64,000 nucleotides of DNA from Streptomyces sp. NBC_01317 (GCF_035961655.1 NZ_CP108393.1:7959501-8023500); one strand, 5' to 3'. Counted from the stretch's first letter, positions 35,014-44,228 are shown. The notes: generated by a model from the sequence alone, not told the origin. A program made the numbers and translations.

Positions 35014-35544
35014 TTACTCTCCCCCGTCGGCGGAATGGAGTTGGAAGTCGACGACGACGCAACCGACCTGTCCGTCATCGGTGCGGCCGATCCAGACGGG
35101 GTAGGCCCCGTCGCCCTGGCCGGCGCGGAAGGCGATGAGGTTCGGCTCGGGCTCCGTGCTGGGCAGTTCCACGCTGAAATGGCTGTCGCTGCCGAGGGGT
35201 ATGAAAAGGTCCTCGTCCAGCTGGTCTTCGAGCACCGTCCGCGTCGCATCCATGAAAGCCGCTGTGCCGGTATCCACGCCAACCCCGTAGAACTGGCCCT
35301 CGCCGAGCAGCCCTAGGTCCTCGTCAGGCCGGAGGGCCATTTCCCACTCGCGGGGCGGGATGTCCAGGAACGTCACCCTGGCCGCGGCGACACTGGCCCC
35401 GTGTGTCGTGCGCAATAGCGACAGCGTGACCGGAAACCCGCCCGGGGGCACAGCGACGGTTCGCGGGTCTCTGATCCAGCCGGGGTCCGAGACCGCCAGC
35501 CGCCCTGACGGTGGCGGACGGCGCGGAGCGGCCTCACGGGGCAC
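35014..35544 (-). CDS. DUF4241-family protein
   Basis: This 176-residue protein has GGFPVTLSLLRT, an acidic middle, YGVGVDTGTAAFMD and the C-terminal GDGAYPVWIGRTDDGQVGCV, typical of DUF4241. The function is unknown. The true start may be further upstream, and the first residues are Pro/Arg-rich and poorly conserved-looking. It lies next to mobile-element relics. Confidence 0.65.
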   Translation of the reverse strand: MPREAAPRRPPPSGRLAVSDPGWIRDPRTVAVPPGGFPVTLSLLRTTHGASVAAARVTFLDIPPREWEMALRPDEDLGLLGEGQFYGVGVDTGTAAFMDATRTVLEDQLDEDLFIPLGSDSHFSVELPSTEPEPNLIAFRAGQGDGAYPVWIGRTDDGQVGCVVVDFQLHSADGGE

Positions 35545-35569
35545 GCCGGGTTGATTCGCCCCGAGAGGA

Positions 35570-36148
35570 GTGGGACTACGTGACCGGATCCGCCGTACGG
35601 GAGTGGCAGCGAGTCCGCGTCGATCCCTGGCCGGGCTCGACAGCCGCGTACACCCGGCTGCTTGCCGGCCCGACCACGGAATACGGCATCACCTGGGATC
35701 CGCGGAGCGAGGGCGACAGACCGCGATGGCGGCACAGCTCGCCCGGCTGGCGTCCGGGACCGGCATCGACACCTACCCGGAGATCGCCCGCGCACTGCGC
35801 CGGATCCGCCGGAACGAACCGGTGGACCTTTCCGCCGACGAGCCCCTCGATCTGCGGATGAGGACCCTCGCGGCGGAGGCCCGGGCGGCGCGGGGGCTGC
35901 TGGAAGCGGCCCGGCACCGACCGGACCCGGCGCCGCCCCCCCACGGCGGCCGATCTCGGCGCGTGGGCCGTGCGGGACGAGGCGCCCGGGGGGCGTTGCG
36001 CGTGTTCCTGCTCCTGCCTCTGCCGACCGCGGCGGCGGCGATCCTGAGCCGGCGCCTGTCCGTGCGCCGGCGCGACGACCTCGCGGCGGACCCGGCCGGC
36101 CCGATCCGCGCCGAGCGGAGTGCACCGGAATGGGGCCGGCTCGGATGA
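35570..36148 (+). CDS. Hypothetical protein with suspected homopolymer frame errors
   Basis: The best part is AQLARLASGTGIDTYPEIAR followed by EPVDLSADEPLDLRM, then a hydrophobic VFLLLPLPTAAAAILSRRL segment. Between a C7 run (35936-35942) and a G6 run (35988-35993) another frame reads more naturally (TAADLGAWAVRDEAP), as if two compensating indels had occurred. Upstream, 35511-35710 also looks better in a different frame (SAVREWQRVRVDPWPG). The gene is either decayed or affected by sequencing errors. ATG 35726 is an alternative start. Confidence 0.4.
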   Translation: MGLRDRIRRTGVAASPRRSLAGLDSRVHPAACRPDHGIRHHLGSAERGRQTAMAAQLARLASGTGIDTYPEIARALRRIRRNEPVDLSADEPLDLRMRTLAAEARAARGLLEAARHRPDPAPPPHGGRSRRVGRAGRGARGALRVFLLLPLPTAAAAILSRRLSVRRRDDLAADPAGPIRAERSAPEWGRLG

Positions 36149-36241
36149 TGAGAACGAGTGACGGGAGAGTCGTGGACCAGCACGCACACGGCCGTCTCTA
36201 GGGTGTCTATCGCGAAGGTCCCCGATCCGCCCGGAGATGCC

Positions 36242-36610
36242 ATGACCGTACAGATGAAGTTGACCGCGGTGACACTGGACTGCCCTGATCCGCCGGCTCT
36301 TGCCGCGTTCTATCAGCAGGCCACCGGCCTCGAACCCCACCCGGAGTCCAGCGCCGACTTCGCCGGCCTCAAGCGTGAGGACGGACTGTTCATCGGCTTC
36401 CAACGGGTCGACGACTACCGGGCGCCGCGCTGGCCCGAGCAGTCCGTCCCGCAGCAGGCCCATCTCGACTTCGCGGTCGAGGACTTGGACGAGGCCGAGG
36501 CCCGGCTGGTGGAGTTGGGCGCGGTCAAGCCGGACCATCAGCCCGGGAAGGACAGGTGGCGGGTCTTCCTCGATCCGGCCGGACATCCCTTCTGCCTCGT
36601 CAAAGGCTGA
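36242..36610 (+). CDS. VOC-family (glyoxalase-like) protein
   Basis: This 122-residue protein opens MKLTAVTLDCPDPPALAAFY and ends WRVFLDPAGHPFCLVKG, the glyoxalase-like domain pattern common in Streptomyces. The ATG at 36242 has GGAG upstream, and an in-frame ATG 84 bp earlier is disfavoured. The substrate is unknown. It ends at a strong hairpin. Confidence 0.8.
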   Translation: MTVQMKLTAVTLDCPDPPALAAFYQQATGLEPHPESSADFAGLKREDGLFIGFQRVDDYRAPRWPEQSVPQQAHLDFAVEDLDEAEARLVELGAVKPDHQPGKDRWRVFLDPAGHPFCLVKG

Positions 36611-36622
36611 GAGCCGGACGGA

Positions 36623-36660
36623 CGACCGCCGTACGGGTCGTGAGGACCGTACGGCGGTCG
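36623..36660. terminator. Bidirectional hairpin terminator
   Basis: Perfect 14-bp arms (36623-36636 and 36647-36660, starting CGACCGCCGTACGG) with a 10-nt loop sit between the convergent VOC and SDR genes. Confidence 0.75.
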
Positions 36661-36672
36661 AGGACCGGACCG

Positions 36673-37353
36673 TCAGCCGGTGAAGACGGCCTCGGCGCGG
36701 TCGCGTGCCTCGTGCAGGTCCCAGTACAGGGGAGCGATCTGTTCGGCCGTGGCGGTGGGGAAGCCCTCGGGGCCGCCCTCGCCGATCCACACGCCGATCG
36801 CGACGTGCGCGGCGTGGACGCCGCTGCCGGTCAGCTCCTTGTTGAGGTTGAGGGCCCAGTTACGCAGGGCCGCGGCGGCGGCGTTGACGTTGCCGAGCAT
36901 CGGGATGGGGTCGACCGAGCCGCCCCCGGAGCTGAACAGCAGCGTCCCCGCCCCGGCCTCGCGCATCGCGGGCAGCACCGCGCGGATGGCTTCGACGGCT
37001 CCGTACAGGTAGTACTCGATCTGCGGCTGAAGGTTCTCCACCGTCACCTCGGACGGTGCGGCCTGGGTGAAGCCGGGCACGGGGGAGTGCGGGGCCGGGG
37101 AGTACTCCAGCACGTCGACGGAGCCGAACCGGGCCTTGGCGGCCCCCAGCGCGGCGGCCAGGGACGGCCGGTCCAGGACGTCGGCGGCGAAACCCTCGGC
37201 GGTGATGCCCTCGCCGCCGAGCTGCTCGGCCAGGGCGTCGAGCCTGCCCTTGTCACGGGCGATCAGCGCGACGTCGAAGCCGCGACGGCCGAAGGTACGG
37301 GCGATGGCCAGGCCCATGCCGGGGCCGGCCCCGACGATGGCGATGGTGGACAC
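36673..37353 (-). CDS. SDR-fold protein lacking the catalytic Tyr-Lys motif
   Basis: The 226 residues start with an NAD(P)-binding motif VGAGPGMGLAIARTFGRRG and keep the Ser-bearing strand LLFSSGGG. Where YxxxK should be, the sequence is NVNAAAAALRNWALNL. Classical SDR chemistry is therefore unlikely. The protein may be a cofactor-binding regulator, as in NmrA-like cases, or use another mechanism. It lies downstream of the quinone-oxidoreductase-like gene on the same strand, 102 bp apart, and is likely controlled by the divergent TetR. Confidence 0.8.
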   Translation of the reverse strand: MSTIAIVGAGPGMGLAIARTFGRRGFDVALIARDKGRLDALAEQLGGEGITAEGFAADVLDRPSLAAALGAAKARFGSVDVLEYSPAPHSPVPGFTQAAPSEVTVENLQPQIEYYLYGAVEAIRAVLPAMREAGAGTLLFSSGGGSVDPIPMLGNVNAAAAALRNWALNLNKELTGSGVHAAHVAIGVWIGEGGPEGFPTATAEQIAPLYWDLHEARDRAEAVFTG

Positions 37354-37455
37354 GATCAGGCTCTGCTTTCCGTGGTACGGGGGGAATGGGGCGGTCAGAA
37401 GCGAACGTGGCGGTCAGAAGCGAACGGGGCGGTGAGGAACAGGGGGACGGGACGG

Positions 37456-38394
37456 TCAGGAGCAGGTGACGGTGATCTTGCCGAGCGCCCCCGCGCCGAA
37501 CGCGGCGAACGCGTCCGCGGCCTCTTCCAACGGGAAGACGGCGGTGACCGGCACGCGCAGCGCACCGGAGGCGGCCTTCTCGGCCAGCGCGGTCAAGGTC
37601 TGGGCGCTCGCGTCGGCCATGACACCGTGGACGATCACATCCTGTCCGGTGACGGCCTCCTGGGTCAGGCCCACCGTGGACGCTATCCGGCCGCCCGGCC
37701 TGAGCAGCCCCGCGAGCCGGACCCCGTCCCCGGCCAGGTGCACGATCGCGTCGACGCCTTCGGGGGCGAGCGCGCGGACCTGGGCGGCGAGGTCGCCGGT
37801 GAAGTCCACGACGGCGACCTCGGCATCGGTCAGGCCCGACACGAAGTCGGCCTCGGCGCCGGGGCGCGCGGTGGCGATCACGCGGGCGCCCAGGGCGGCG
37901 GCGAGCTGCACGGCGAGCGCGCCGACCCCGCCGGTGGCACCGGAGACCAGCACGGTCTCGTCCTTGGCGAGGTCCAGGGCGGACAGGCTGTCGAAGGCCG
38001 CGATCCCGGCCAGCCCCAGCGCGCCCGCGTCCTTGATGTCCAGACCCGCCGGGACGTGGGTGACGCCGTAGCCGGCGGACACGGTCACGTACTCGGCCAG
38101 CGACCCGGTGCCCAGGAACGGCTTCATGATCACGCCGAAGACCGCGTCGCCGACCGAGAAGCCCTCCACGCCCTCCCCGAGCGCCTCGACGGTGCCCGCG
38201 AAGTCCTTGCCGACCACCAGCGGGAACCGGTGCTCCATCATCCCCCGCAGATACCCGGCCGCCGTCGCGGCGTCGAAACCGTTCACCGACGACACGGCCA
38301 CCTTCACCAGCAGCTCACCGGCCTCCGGGCGGGGGGAGTCGACCTCGGCCACCGCCGGGCTCGAAGGCACCTCGTTCAGTACGAGAGCACGCAT
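37456..38394 (-). CDS. NADP-dependent oxidoreductase (quinone-oxidoreductase-like MDR)
   Basis: This 312-residue medium-chain dehydrogenase without zinc ligands has the AxxGxxG-type motif VSGATGGVGALAVQLAAALG and the domain order of zeta-crystallin-like quinone reductases. The ATG at 38392-38394 matches the family start (MRALVLNEVPSSP). It is divergent from a TetR gene, with a 9-bp inverted repeat between them, which points to control by that TetR. Confidence 0.87.
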   Translation of the reverse strand: MRALVLNEVPSSPAVAEVDSPRPEAGELLVKVAVSSVNGFDAATAAGYLRGMMEHRFPLVVGKDFAGTVEALGEGVEGFSVGDAVFGVIMKPFLGTGSLAEYVTVSAGYGVTHVPAGLDIKDAGALGLAGIAAFDSLSALDLAKDETVLVSGATGGVGALAVQLAAALGARVIATARPGAEADFVSGLTDAEVAVVDFTGDLAAQVRALAPEGVDAIVHLAGDGVRLAGLLRPGGRIASTVGLTQEAVTGQDVIVHGVMADASAQTLTALAEKAASGALRVPVTAVFPLEEAADAFAAFGAGALGKITVTCS

Positions 38395-38411
38395 GGCTGA
38401 CACCCTTCGGT

Positions 38412-38479
38412 AAGTGGAACGGCCTTCCCGTTTCCAGTGCCGCCAGCGTAACAACACAACTGGGCCGCCTGTTCCACTT
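38412..38479. promoter_or_regulatory. Paired half-sites in a divergent promoter
   Basis: AAGTGGAAC (38412-38420) and GTTCCACTT (38471-38479) are exact reverse complements, one next to each divergent start. A TetR dimer could bind at each end or loop the region. Confidence 0.55.
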
Positions 38480-38494
38480 CGCTAGGGTGGGGCC

Positions 38495-39184
38495 ATGCAC
38501 AGCGACGCAGCCCCCGACGAGACCCCCGGCCGCCCGCCCGACACCGGGCTGCGCGCCGACGCCGAACGCAATCGCGACCGCATCCTGGCCGCCGCCCGCC
38601 GCCTCTTCGCCACCGAAGGGCTCAGCGTGTCCATGGCCTCCGTCGCGCGCGAAGCCGGAGTCGGCAAAGCCACGCTCTCCCGCCGCTTCGCCACCCGCGA
38701 CGAGCTCGTCAACGCCGTCTTCGCCGACCGCATGGACGCCTATGCCTCGGCCGTCACCGAAGCCCTCGCCGACCCCGAGCCCTGGCGCGGCTTCACCGGC
38801 TACGTCACCGCCGTCTGTGCCATGCAGGCCGCAGACCGCGGCTTCGCCGACGTCCTGACCATGACCTTCCCCGCCGCCAAGGCCCTGGAGAAGCGCCGCG
38901 CCGAGTCGTACAACGCCTTCCTCGAACTCGTCGCCCGCGCCAAGGGCACCGGTCACCTCCGCGACGACTTCACCAGCCAGGACCTCGTCATCCTGCTCAT
39001 GGCCAACGCGGGGGTCGTCAACGCCACCGGTGAGGCGGCCCCCGACACCTGGCGCCGCCTCACCGCCCACATGCTCCGTTCCTACGCCGCCCCCGGCGCC
39101 CCTCTCCCCGCTCTGCCTGACGCGCCCGCGCGCGCCGCCCTGTACCGGGCCATGGTTCGCCTCACCCGGCCCGGCCCGACCTGA
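38495..39184 (+). CDS. TetR-family regulator
   Basis: This 229-residue protein has a helix-turn-helix (SMASVAREAGVGKATLSRRF) and a SbtR-like C-terminal domain with many helices. It is divergent from the oxidoreductase/SDR pair and probably represses it. Confidence 0.87.
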   Translation: MHSDAAPDETPGRPPDTGLRADAERNRDRILAAARRLFATEGLSVSMASVAREAGVGKATLSRRFATRDELVNAVFADRMDAYASAVTEALADPEPWRGFTGYVTAVCAMQAADRGFADVLTMTFPAAKALEKRRAESYNAFLELVARAKGTGHLRDDFTSQDLVILLMANAGVVNATGEAAPDTWRRLTAHMLRSYAAPGAPLPALPDAPARAALYRAMVRLTRPGPT

Positions 39185-39230
39185 ACCGCCGGTCCCGGCC
39201 CGGCGTGTTCCTGGTTCGTACGGTGCGAGG

Positions 39231-40136
39231 TCATGCCGCGCTTCGCGCCGTATCCGTCACAAAACGCGTCACCGCCCGCGCGAAGGCCGCCGGCTCCTCC
39301 AGGTGGCCGAAGTGCCCGCTGTCCTCCAGGATCAGCAGGTCCGATCCGGGAATCAGCCGGTGCAGTTCCTCGGCCCACCGCACCCCGCAGATGACGTCGT
39401 GGCGGCCGACGACCACGAGGGCCGGCACGGTGAGCGAGCCGAGGGCCGCGCGGTCGTCGATGAGGTCCGGTACGAGATGCTCGTCCAGCCCGGAGACGTG
39501 GGACGCCCGTACGGAGGCGCGGAAGGGCGCGAACTCCTCCTCCCGGCCCCAGTAGTCGGCGAAGTACGCGGGGAGCAGCCCCTTGACGACGGAGGTCATC
39601 CGCGCGTCGTCGGAGATGGTGGGGATGGCCCGGAACGCGGCGAGGACCTCGGGGAGTCCGGGTCGGCCGGCGTTCCGCGCCGCGAACAGCTCGACCAGAC
39701 GCATGGCCTCCGCGCCGTGCTCGGGACCGGTCAGCGGCGCGCTCTCGTAGAGGATCACCCCGGCGACGCGCCCGGGGTGACGCAGGGCGTGGTACTGGAC
39801 GACGAAGCCGCCGTGCGAATGCCCCAGCAGGTGCACCTCGGGGACGCCGAGGTGTTCGATCAGCTCCCCGAGGAACCGGCTGTAGAGGGGCCGGGTGTAG
39901 CCGTGGGGGTGGGACGGCAGACGTCCGGAGGCGCCGCTGCCGACCGGCTCCGGATACACCATCGTCAGGTGGCGCTCCAGCGCGGGCATGCGCAGGTATT
40001 CCCAGTCGATACCCGGCCCGCCGGAGTGCGCGACGCACACGGGGCCCGTGCCGTGGACGTGATAGCGCTGTACGACACCGTCGATCTCGACAGCGTGCGA
40101 TCCGGCGGCCAGAGGATCGGTCGCAGAGGTGGTCAT
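39231..40136 (-). CDS. Alpha/beta hydrolase (proline iminopeptidase-like)
   Basis: This 301-residue protein has the oxyanion region AHSGGPGIDWEYLRMP, a nucleophile elbow GHSHGG (Ser near residue 107), a catalytic Asp in VVGRHDVICG and His in DSGHFGHLEEP. HSGGPG is typical of the iminopeptidase/epoxide-hydrolase branch. It is cytosolic and its substrate is unknown. It lies 113 bp downstream of an ECF sigma gene on the same strand. Confidence 0.87.
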   Translation of the reverse strand: MTTSATDPLAAGSHAVEIDGVVQRYHVHGTGPVCVAHSGGPGIDWEYLRMPALERHLTMVYPEPVGSGASGRLPSHPHGYTRPLYSRFLGELIEHLGVPEVHLLGHSHGGFVVQYHALRHPGRVAGVILYESAPLTGPEHGAEAMRLVELFAARNAGRPGLPEVLAAFRAIPTISDDARMTSVVKGLLPAYFADYWGREEEFAPFRASVRASHVSGLDEHLVPDLIDDRAALGSLTVPALVVVGRHDVICGVRWAEELHRLIPGSDLLILEDSGHFGHLEEPAAFARAVTRFVTDTARSAA

Positions 40137-40249
40137 GGGGTTCTCCGTAATCCGGCAGGTGTCGATGACACCGGCAGGACGCCGGAGGAGGGGAGAAGTT
40201 CGATTTCCGCCATGTGGCGCCCGTCACATGGCGGTGAGTGCCCGGCCCG

Positions 40250-41218
40250 TCACACGGGGGTGAGCGCCTGGAGAGCCGCCACGGGCCTGGGGTGCAGCAG
40301 ACGCAGCCGGTACGGACGGCCGGCGCCGTCCAGGGTCATCACCCATGCCACGGAGGGCGGGCAGTGGTCGGGGTCGTCGACCGGGCTGAGGAGATCCATC
40401 TCCCAGACGGCCAGGGACCGGCCCGCCACGGTGTGCACCAGGCGCTGGCGCACACCGGCCTCCAGGTCACACTCCATGCCCCGGGTCAGGACGTTCCTGC
40501 CGCCCACCGGCTCGTTCCCCCGCAGCAGGGCGATCTCGGGCGACCAGCGCTCCGTCAGCAGCGCGCCGAAGTGTCCGCTCTCGGCAGCGGCGAGTGTCTC
40601 GCGTGCCTCGGCACGGCTGGTGCGGAGCCGCCGCGCGGTGTCGCCGTGCGGGGCGTCCGCCGTGGCGGCGAGGGCCGTCGCGAGCTTGGCCCGTCCCTGG
40701 CTGAGCCGGCTGCGGACCGTGCCGACCGGGACTCCGCAGGCCTCGGCGATCCGCTCGTAGGAGGTGACGCCGGTGCTGAAATGGCGGAGCACCAGGGGCA
40801 GGCGCAAGGCCGGGGACAGCTCCTCCATCGCCTCCCAGGTCCAGTCCCGCAGGGCGTGCCGCTCCAGCCACTGCTCCGGTCCGGGGTCCGTGGCGGGCAG
40901 GGGCAGATCGTCGATGGGCCGGTACGGTACGGCTCCGCGCACCAGGGAACGGCTGGCGTTCCGTACGATCATCCGCAGCCAGGCGCCCACGGCCGCCGGG
41001 TCGCGCACATCGCCCACGCGCCGCAGCGCGGTCACGGCCGCGTCCTGGAGCACATCGTCGACGTCGGGCCCCGGCCCCAGAATGCTCAGCGCGACCGCGC
41101 GCATCCCTGCCCGGTGCCGTTCCAGCAGCAGTCCCAGGGCGGCGACCTCCCCCGCCTGCGCGGCCCGTGTGAGCGCCGCGTCCTCAAGCAGGGCGACTTC
41201 TCCCGCGTACCGGTCCAT
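40250..41218 (-). CDS. ECF-type RNA polymerase sigma factor with C-terminal SnoaL-like domain
   Basis: The protein is 322 residues. Region 2 lies at about 20-95 (ILGPGPDVDDVLQDAAVTAL) and region 4 at about 130-190 (TSYERIAEACGVPVGTVRSR). A C-terminal extension of about 120 residues (HFGALLTERWSPEIALLRG, then LDGAGRPYRLRLLHP) looks like a SnoaL/NTF2-type domain. Such fused domains regulate the sigma factor in cis, so no anti-sigma gene is expected. The ATG at 41216-41218 is preferred to a longer frame. Confidence 0.82.
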   Translation of the reverse strand: MDRYAGEVALLEDAALTRAAQAGEVAALGLLLERHRAGMRAVALSILGPGPDVDDVLQDAAVTALRRVGDVRDPAAVGAWLRMIVRNASRSLVRGAVPYRPIDDLPLPATDPGPEQWLERHALRDWTWEAMEELSPALRLPLVLRHFSTGVTSYERIAEACGVPVGTVRSRLSQGRAKLATALAATADAPHGDTARRLRTSRAEARETLAAAESGHFGALLTERWSPEIALLRGNEPVGGRNVLTRGMECDLEAGVRQRLVHTVAGRSLAVWEMDLLSPVDDPDHCPPSVAWVMTLDGAGRPYRLRLLHPRPVAALQALTPV

Positions 41219-41400
41219 CAGGCCCTTCTTCCCGCGCCGCCGTCGTGCGCGACCGTAATACGAGATTACTGCGCGCCCGCCGACCAGTGCCACGGCAACC
41301 CTGCCGATCGCGCGTGGAAATGGATCGCGCCAACGGCTGGGGCTGCCGAAATGGTTGGCGATGTGTGGGCGGAGGGTGTGCCGACCACCGGGCGTGACAA

Positions 41401-41443
41401 CGCGGGAGGGGCCGACCAGCGCTGCTGGTCGGCCCCTCCCGCG
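41401..41443. terminator. Very strong hairpin (20-bp stem, 3-nt loop)
   Basis: 41401-41420 (starting CGCGGGAGGGG) pairs perfectly with 41424-41443. It lies just downstream of the csbD-like gene and upstream of the sigma gene, so it insulates the two. Confidence 0.85.
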
Positions 41444-41489
41444 TCAGGCATGCCCCCGGTTCGGAGGGGCGCCCATCAGTCCCTGAGCG

Positions 41490-41663
41490 TCAGTGCTTGA
41501 AGGCGTCCTTCACCTTCTCCTTCGCCTGCCGCACGTCGCCCTTCGACTCCTCGGCGCGGCCTTCGGCGGTCATCCGCTCGTTCCCGACCGTACGGCCGGC
41601 GACCTTCTTGACCTTGCCCTTGGCCTGCTCGACCTTCGCCTCGGTCTTCTCGTTGTCCTTCAT
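41490..41663 (-). CDS. CsbD-like stress protein
   Basis: This 57-residue, highly charged protein starts MKDNEKTEAKVEQAKGKVKK and contains NERMTAEGRAEESKGDVRQA, the CsbD domain pattern. CsbD proteins are small general-stress proteins. AGGA lies about 9 nt before the ATG. It is monocistronic. Confidence 0.85.
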   Translation of the reverse strand: MKDNEKTEAKVEQAKGKVKKVAGRTVGNERMTAEGRAEESKGDVRQAKEKVKDAFKH

Positions 41664-41875
41664 CGTGCTCACGTCCTGCCCTGCTCGTCGAGTATCGCTG
41701 GACACCTTTCGCCTCACCCGTACGCCGCCGGCTAAACCTCCGAAACGACCGCACGGCTCCCCAGCCCACTCACGCGGTCGGCCCGGCTGGAACCAGGGCG
41801 CTTGGTCCGACTCGGAAGCGCGGTCAGTGATCGTTCAGCGCCTGACGCACGCAGTCCGTAGGAGATCCGGGATGA

Positions 41876-42484
41876 TCACATCCAGTTCCGAGATCCGCTG
41901 GAGTCCGCGTTACCGAGGGGCCACGCCTCGATGTCGCGGTAGTGGATCGGCCCGCGGCTGCGGCCGGTGTTGCTGCCGACCAGGTGCAGCCGTTCGGCCG
42001 ACCACCGGCGGCCGGTGAATCCGGCGAACGTTTCGGCGATCTCCCCGACCGAGGATTGATCCCCCCGACGCGCACGAGCCAACGTCAGATGGGGTCGCAG
42101 CGGCCGGTCCTCGAAGACGACACCGCAGTCCTTGACGACGGTACGCACGTCGGCGGCGAGCGCGTGCAGTTCATCGAGGTCGCCGTCGAGTCCGCTCCAC
42201 AGCACCCGGTCGTCGAAGTTTCCGCTGCCGCGCAGTGCCAGGCGGGGTGGCTGGTGGTGTGCTGCGACGTCGGCGAGAGGCCCGAGCAGAAGCGGGACCG
42301 TCTCAGCCGGTAGTTCCCCAAGGAAGGCCAGGGTGATGTGCCAGTCCTCGATGCGGTTCCACCGCATGTGAGGGTGCGTGTCGTACGCGGGGCGCAGCTT
42401 CTGGCCCAGTTCCTCTTTCGCGGGGTCCGGCGGCGCGAGGGCGATGAATACACGAATGGTCGCAGGCCGAGTCGGTTCGTTCAC
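41876..42484 (-). CDS. thpR: RNA 2',3'-cyclic phosphodiesterase (2H family)
   Basis: This 202-residue protein has the two HxT motifs of the 2H family, WHITLAFLGELP and RPHLTLARARRG, placed symmetrically. ThpR enzymes open 2',3'-cyclic phosphates of RNA. The start is GTG at 42482-42484. About 210 bp upstream of csbD hold no gene. It is divergent from the APH-like gene. Confidence 0.87.
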   Translation of the reverse strand: MNEPTRPATIRVFIALAPPDPAKEELGQKLRPAYDTHPHMRWNRIEDWHITLAFLGELPAETVPLLLGPLADVAAHHQPPRLALRGSGNFDDRVLWSGLDGDLDELHALAADVRTVVKDCGVVFEDRPLRPHLTLARARRGDQSSVGEIAETFAGFTGRRWSAERLHLVGSNTGRSRGPIHYRDIEAWPLGNADSSGSRNWM

Positions 42485-42630
42485 ACCGCTCTTCGTACAG
42501 CATCCGGACAGCGGACCGAGCGGGCCCAGGCGTAGGGGGAGGGCTTCGCAGGCATGATGCGGACGAAGTCACCTCCGGCGACGCCGGTTGGCACCGCCTC
42601 CCTCACCTATGCCAAGATTCGAGGGTGGAG

Positions 42631-43491
42631 ATGACCGACGTCACGCGTGCGATCGCGGCCGCGACGTCGGTCGCCGCATCGCTCGACCTGCCGACCGACG
42701 ACGCGATCGTTCTCCACAACTCGAACAAGCTGGCACTGCGGTTGACGCCATGCGGAGTCTTCGCCCGGGTCGCCCCTGTGGGACAAGAGGTTGCACAGTT
42801 CGAAGTCGAGCTCGCCGGGCGACTCGCCGAAGTCGGGTGCCCGGTGTGTCCCTTGGAACCTCGGGCGGACCCGCGTGTGTACACGCGCGATGGCTTCGCG
42901 GTGACGCTGTGGACCTACTACGAGCCCGTGACACCTCACACCTCGCCGGTCGAATACGCCAGGGCGCTGAAGCAACTGCACGTCGGCATGCGCAAGGCCG
43001 ATCTGCCGAGCCCGAGGTTCACGGACCGGATCACGGAGGCGGAAGAAGTTGTCGTCGACCCGGATCGCTCGCCGGAACTCGCCGACGCAGACCGCGTTTT
43101 CCTCAGCGGCAGGCTGGCAAGCCTGCGACGAGCGATCGACGACCGCGGTGCCGTGGAGCAGCTGCTCCACGGCGAACCGCATCCAGGCAATGTGCTCAGC
43201 ACGACAAACGGCCCGCTGTTCATCGATCTTGAGACGTGCTGCCGCGGACCTGTCGAGTTCGACCTCGCCCATGTTCCGGAGGCGGTCTGCGCGCACTACC
43301 CGAACGTCGACCAAGGGCTGTTGGACGAGTGCCGACAGCTCGTCCTCGCGATGGTCGCCGCGTGGCGGTGGGAGCTCGGCGACCAGTTTCCGAACGGGAG
43401 GCGGTTCGGAGAGGAACTCCTGAGCGCACTGCACGACGGTCCTCCTTGGCCGACACTCGACACGCTGAACAAGCGACTCGGCGGCCTGTAG
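42631..43491 (+). CDS. Aminoglycoside phosphotransferase (APH)-fold kinase
   Basis: This 286-residue protein has the catalytic loop LLHGEPHPGNVL (in place of the usual HGDxxxxN) followed by the metal motif FIDLETCCRGPVEFDLAHVP. Both Asp positions of the motifs read Glu or are shifted (HGEPHPGN, IDLE), so the catalytic base is atypical. The ATG at 42631 has GAGGG 6 nt upstream. The substrate may be a small molecule other than an aminoglycoside. Confidence 0.8.
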   Translation: MTDVTRAIAAATSVAASLDLPTDDAIVLHNSNKLALRLTPCGVFARVAPVGQEVAQFEVELAGRLAEVGCPVCPLEPRADPRVYTRDGFAVTLWTYYEPVTPHTSPVEYARALKQLHVGMRKADLPSPRFTDRITEAEEVVVDPDRSPELADADRVFLSGRLASLRRAIDDRGAVEQLLHGEPHPGNVLSTTNGPLFIDLETCCRGPVEFDLAHVPEAVCAHYPNVDQGLLDECRQLVLAMVAAWRWELGDQFPNGRRFGEELLSALHDGPPWPTLDTLNKRLGGL

Positions 43492-43628
43492 AAATCGCCG
43501 AAGGTCACGTGAGTGCGGCAAGGAACCTGACAGCGAAGGTTGATCACGGTCGTCAGGGCGGCTGGGACTCTTCGTTCGGGCCGGAGTAGGGTGATCCGTC
43601 TTGTCCTACGAGCGGAGCGGGCCGGTTC

Positions 43629-44228
43629 GTGAACCTGGGTGTGATCGGACAGGCGGTCGGGTTGTTCGCCGTCACCAACATCGACGACATCCTGATCTTG
43701 GCATTGCTCTTCGCGCGGGGCGCCGGACACCGCGGCTCGACCCGCGGGATCGTGCTCGGCCAATACCTCGGTTTCACCGCGATCCTGGCCGTGGCCGTGG
43801 CCGCCGCGTTCGGTTCCTCGTTCCTGCCCGAGTCGGCCGTCCCCTACCTCGGCCTGCTGCCGCTGACCCTGGGCCTCAAGACCGCCTGGCAGGAGTGGAA
43901 GGCGCGCGACGCCGGGGAGGACGGCGAAGCCGAAGCCGAAGAGGGCGGCCTCGGTCCGCTGACGGTCGCTGCGGTGACCTTCGCCAACGGCGGCGACAAC
44001 ATCGGCGTCTACGTCCCCGTGTTCGCCACCGCGGGTGTCGGCGGGACGAGCGTCTACGCCGTGGTCTTCCTCGTCCTGGTCGCCGTCTGGTGCTTCGCGG
44101 GCAAGTTCTTCGCCACCCGCCCGGTCATCGCCAAGGCACTCGCGCGCTGGGGCCACATCCTGCTGCCCGTGGTCCTGATCGCCCTCGGCCTGCTCATCCT
44201 CGCCGAAGGCGGAGCCTTCGGGCTCTGA
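43629..44228 (+). CDS. cadD: Cadmium-resistance transporter (CadD family)
   Basis: This 199-residue membrane protein has about six helices and two similar motifs, FAVTNIDDILILALLFARG and FANGGDNIGVYVPVFA, typical of CadD/LysE-superfamily exporters. The start is GTG 43629. No cadC-type regulator is adjacent. Confidence 0.85.
   Translation: MNLGVIGQAVGLFAVTNIDDILILALLFARGAGHRGSTRGIVLGQYLGFTAILAVAVAAAFGSSFLPESAVPYLGLLPLTLGLKTAWQEWKARDAGEDGEAEAEEGGLGPLTVAAVTFANGGDNIGVYVPVFATAGVGGTSVYAVVFLVLVAVWCFAGKFFATRPVIAKALARWGHILLPVVLIALGLLILAEGGAFGL

Noticed and set aside
41266..41451. Small open frame over the terminator between sigma and csbD genes
   Set aside because: Most of it is the perfect 43-bp hairpin, and it has no ribosome site.
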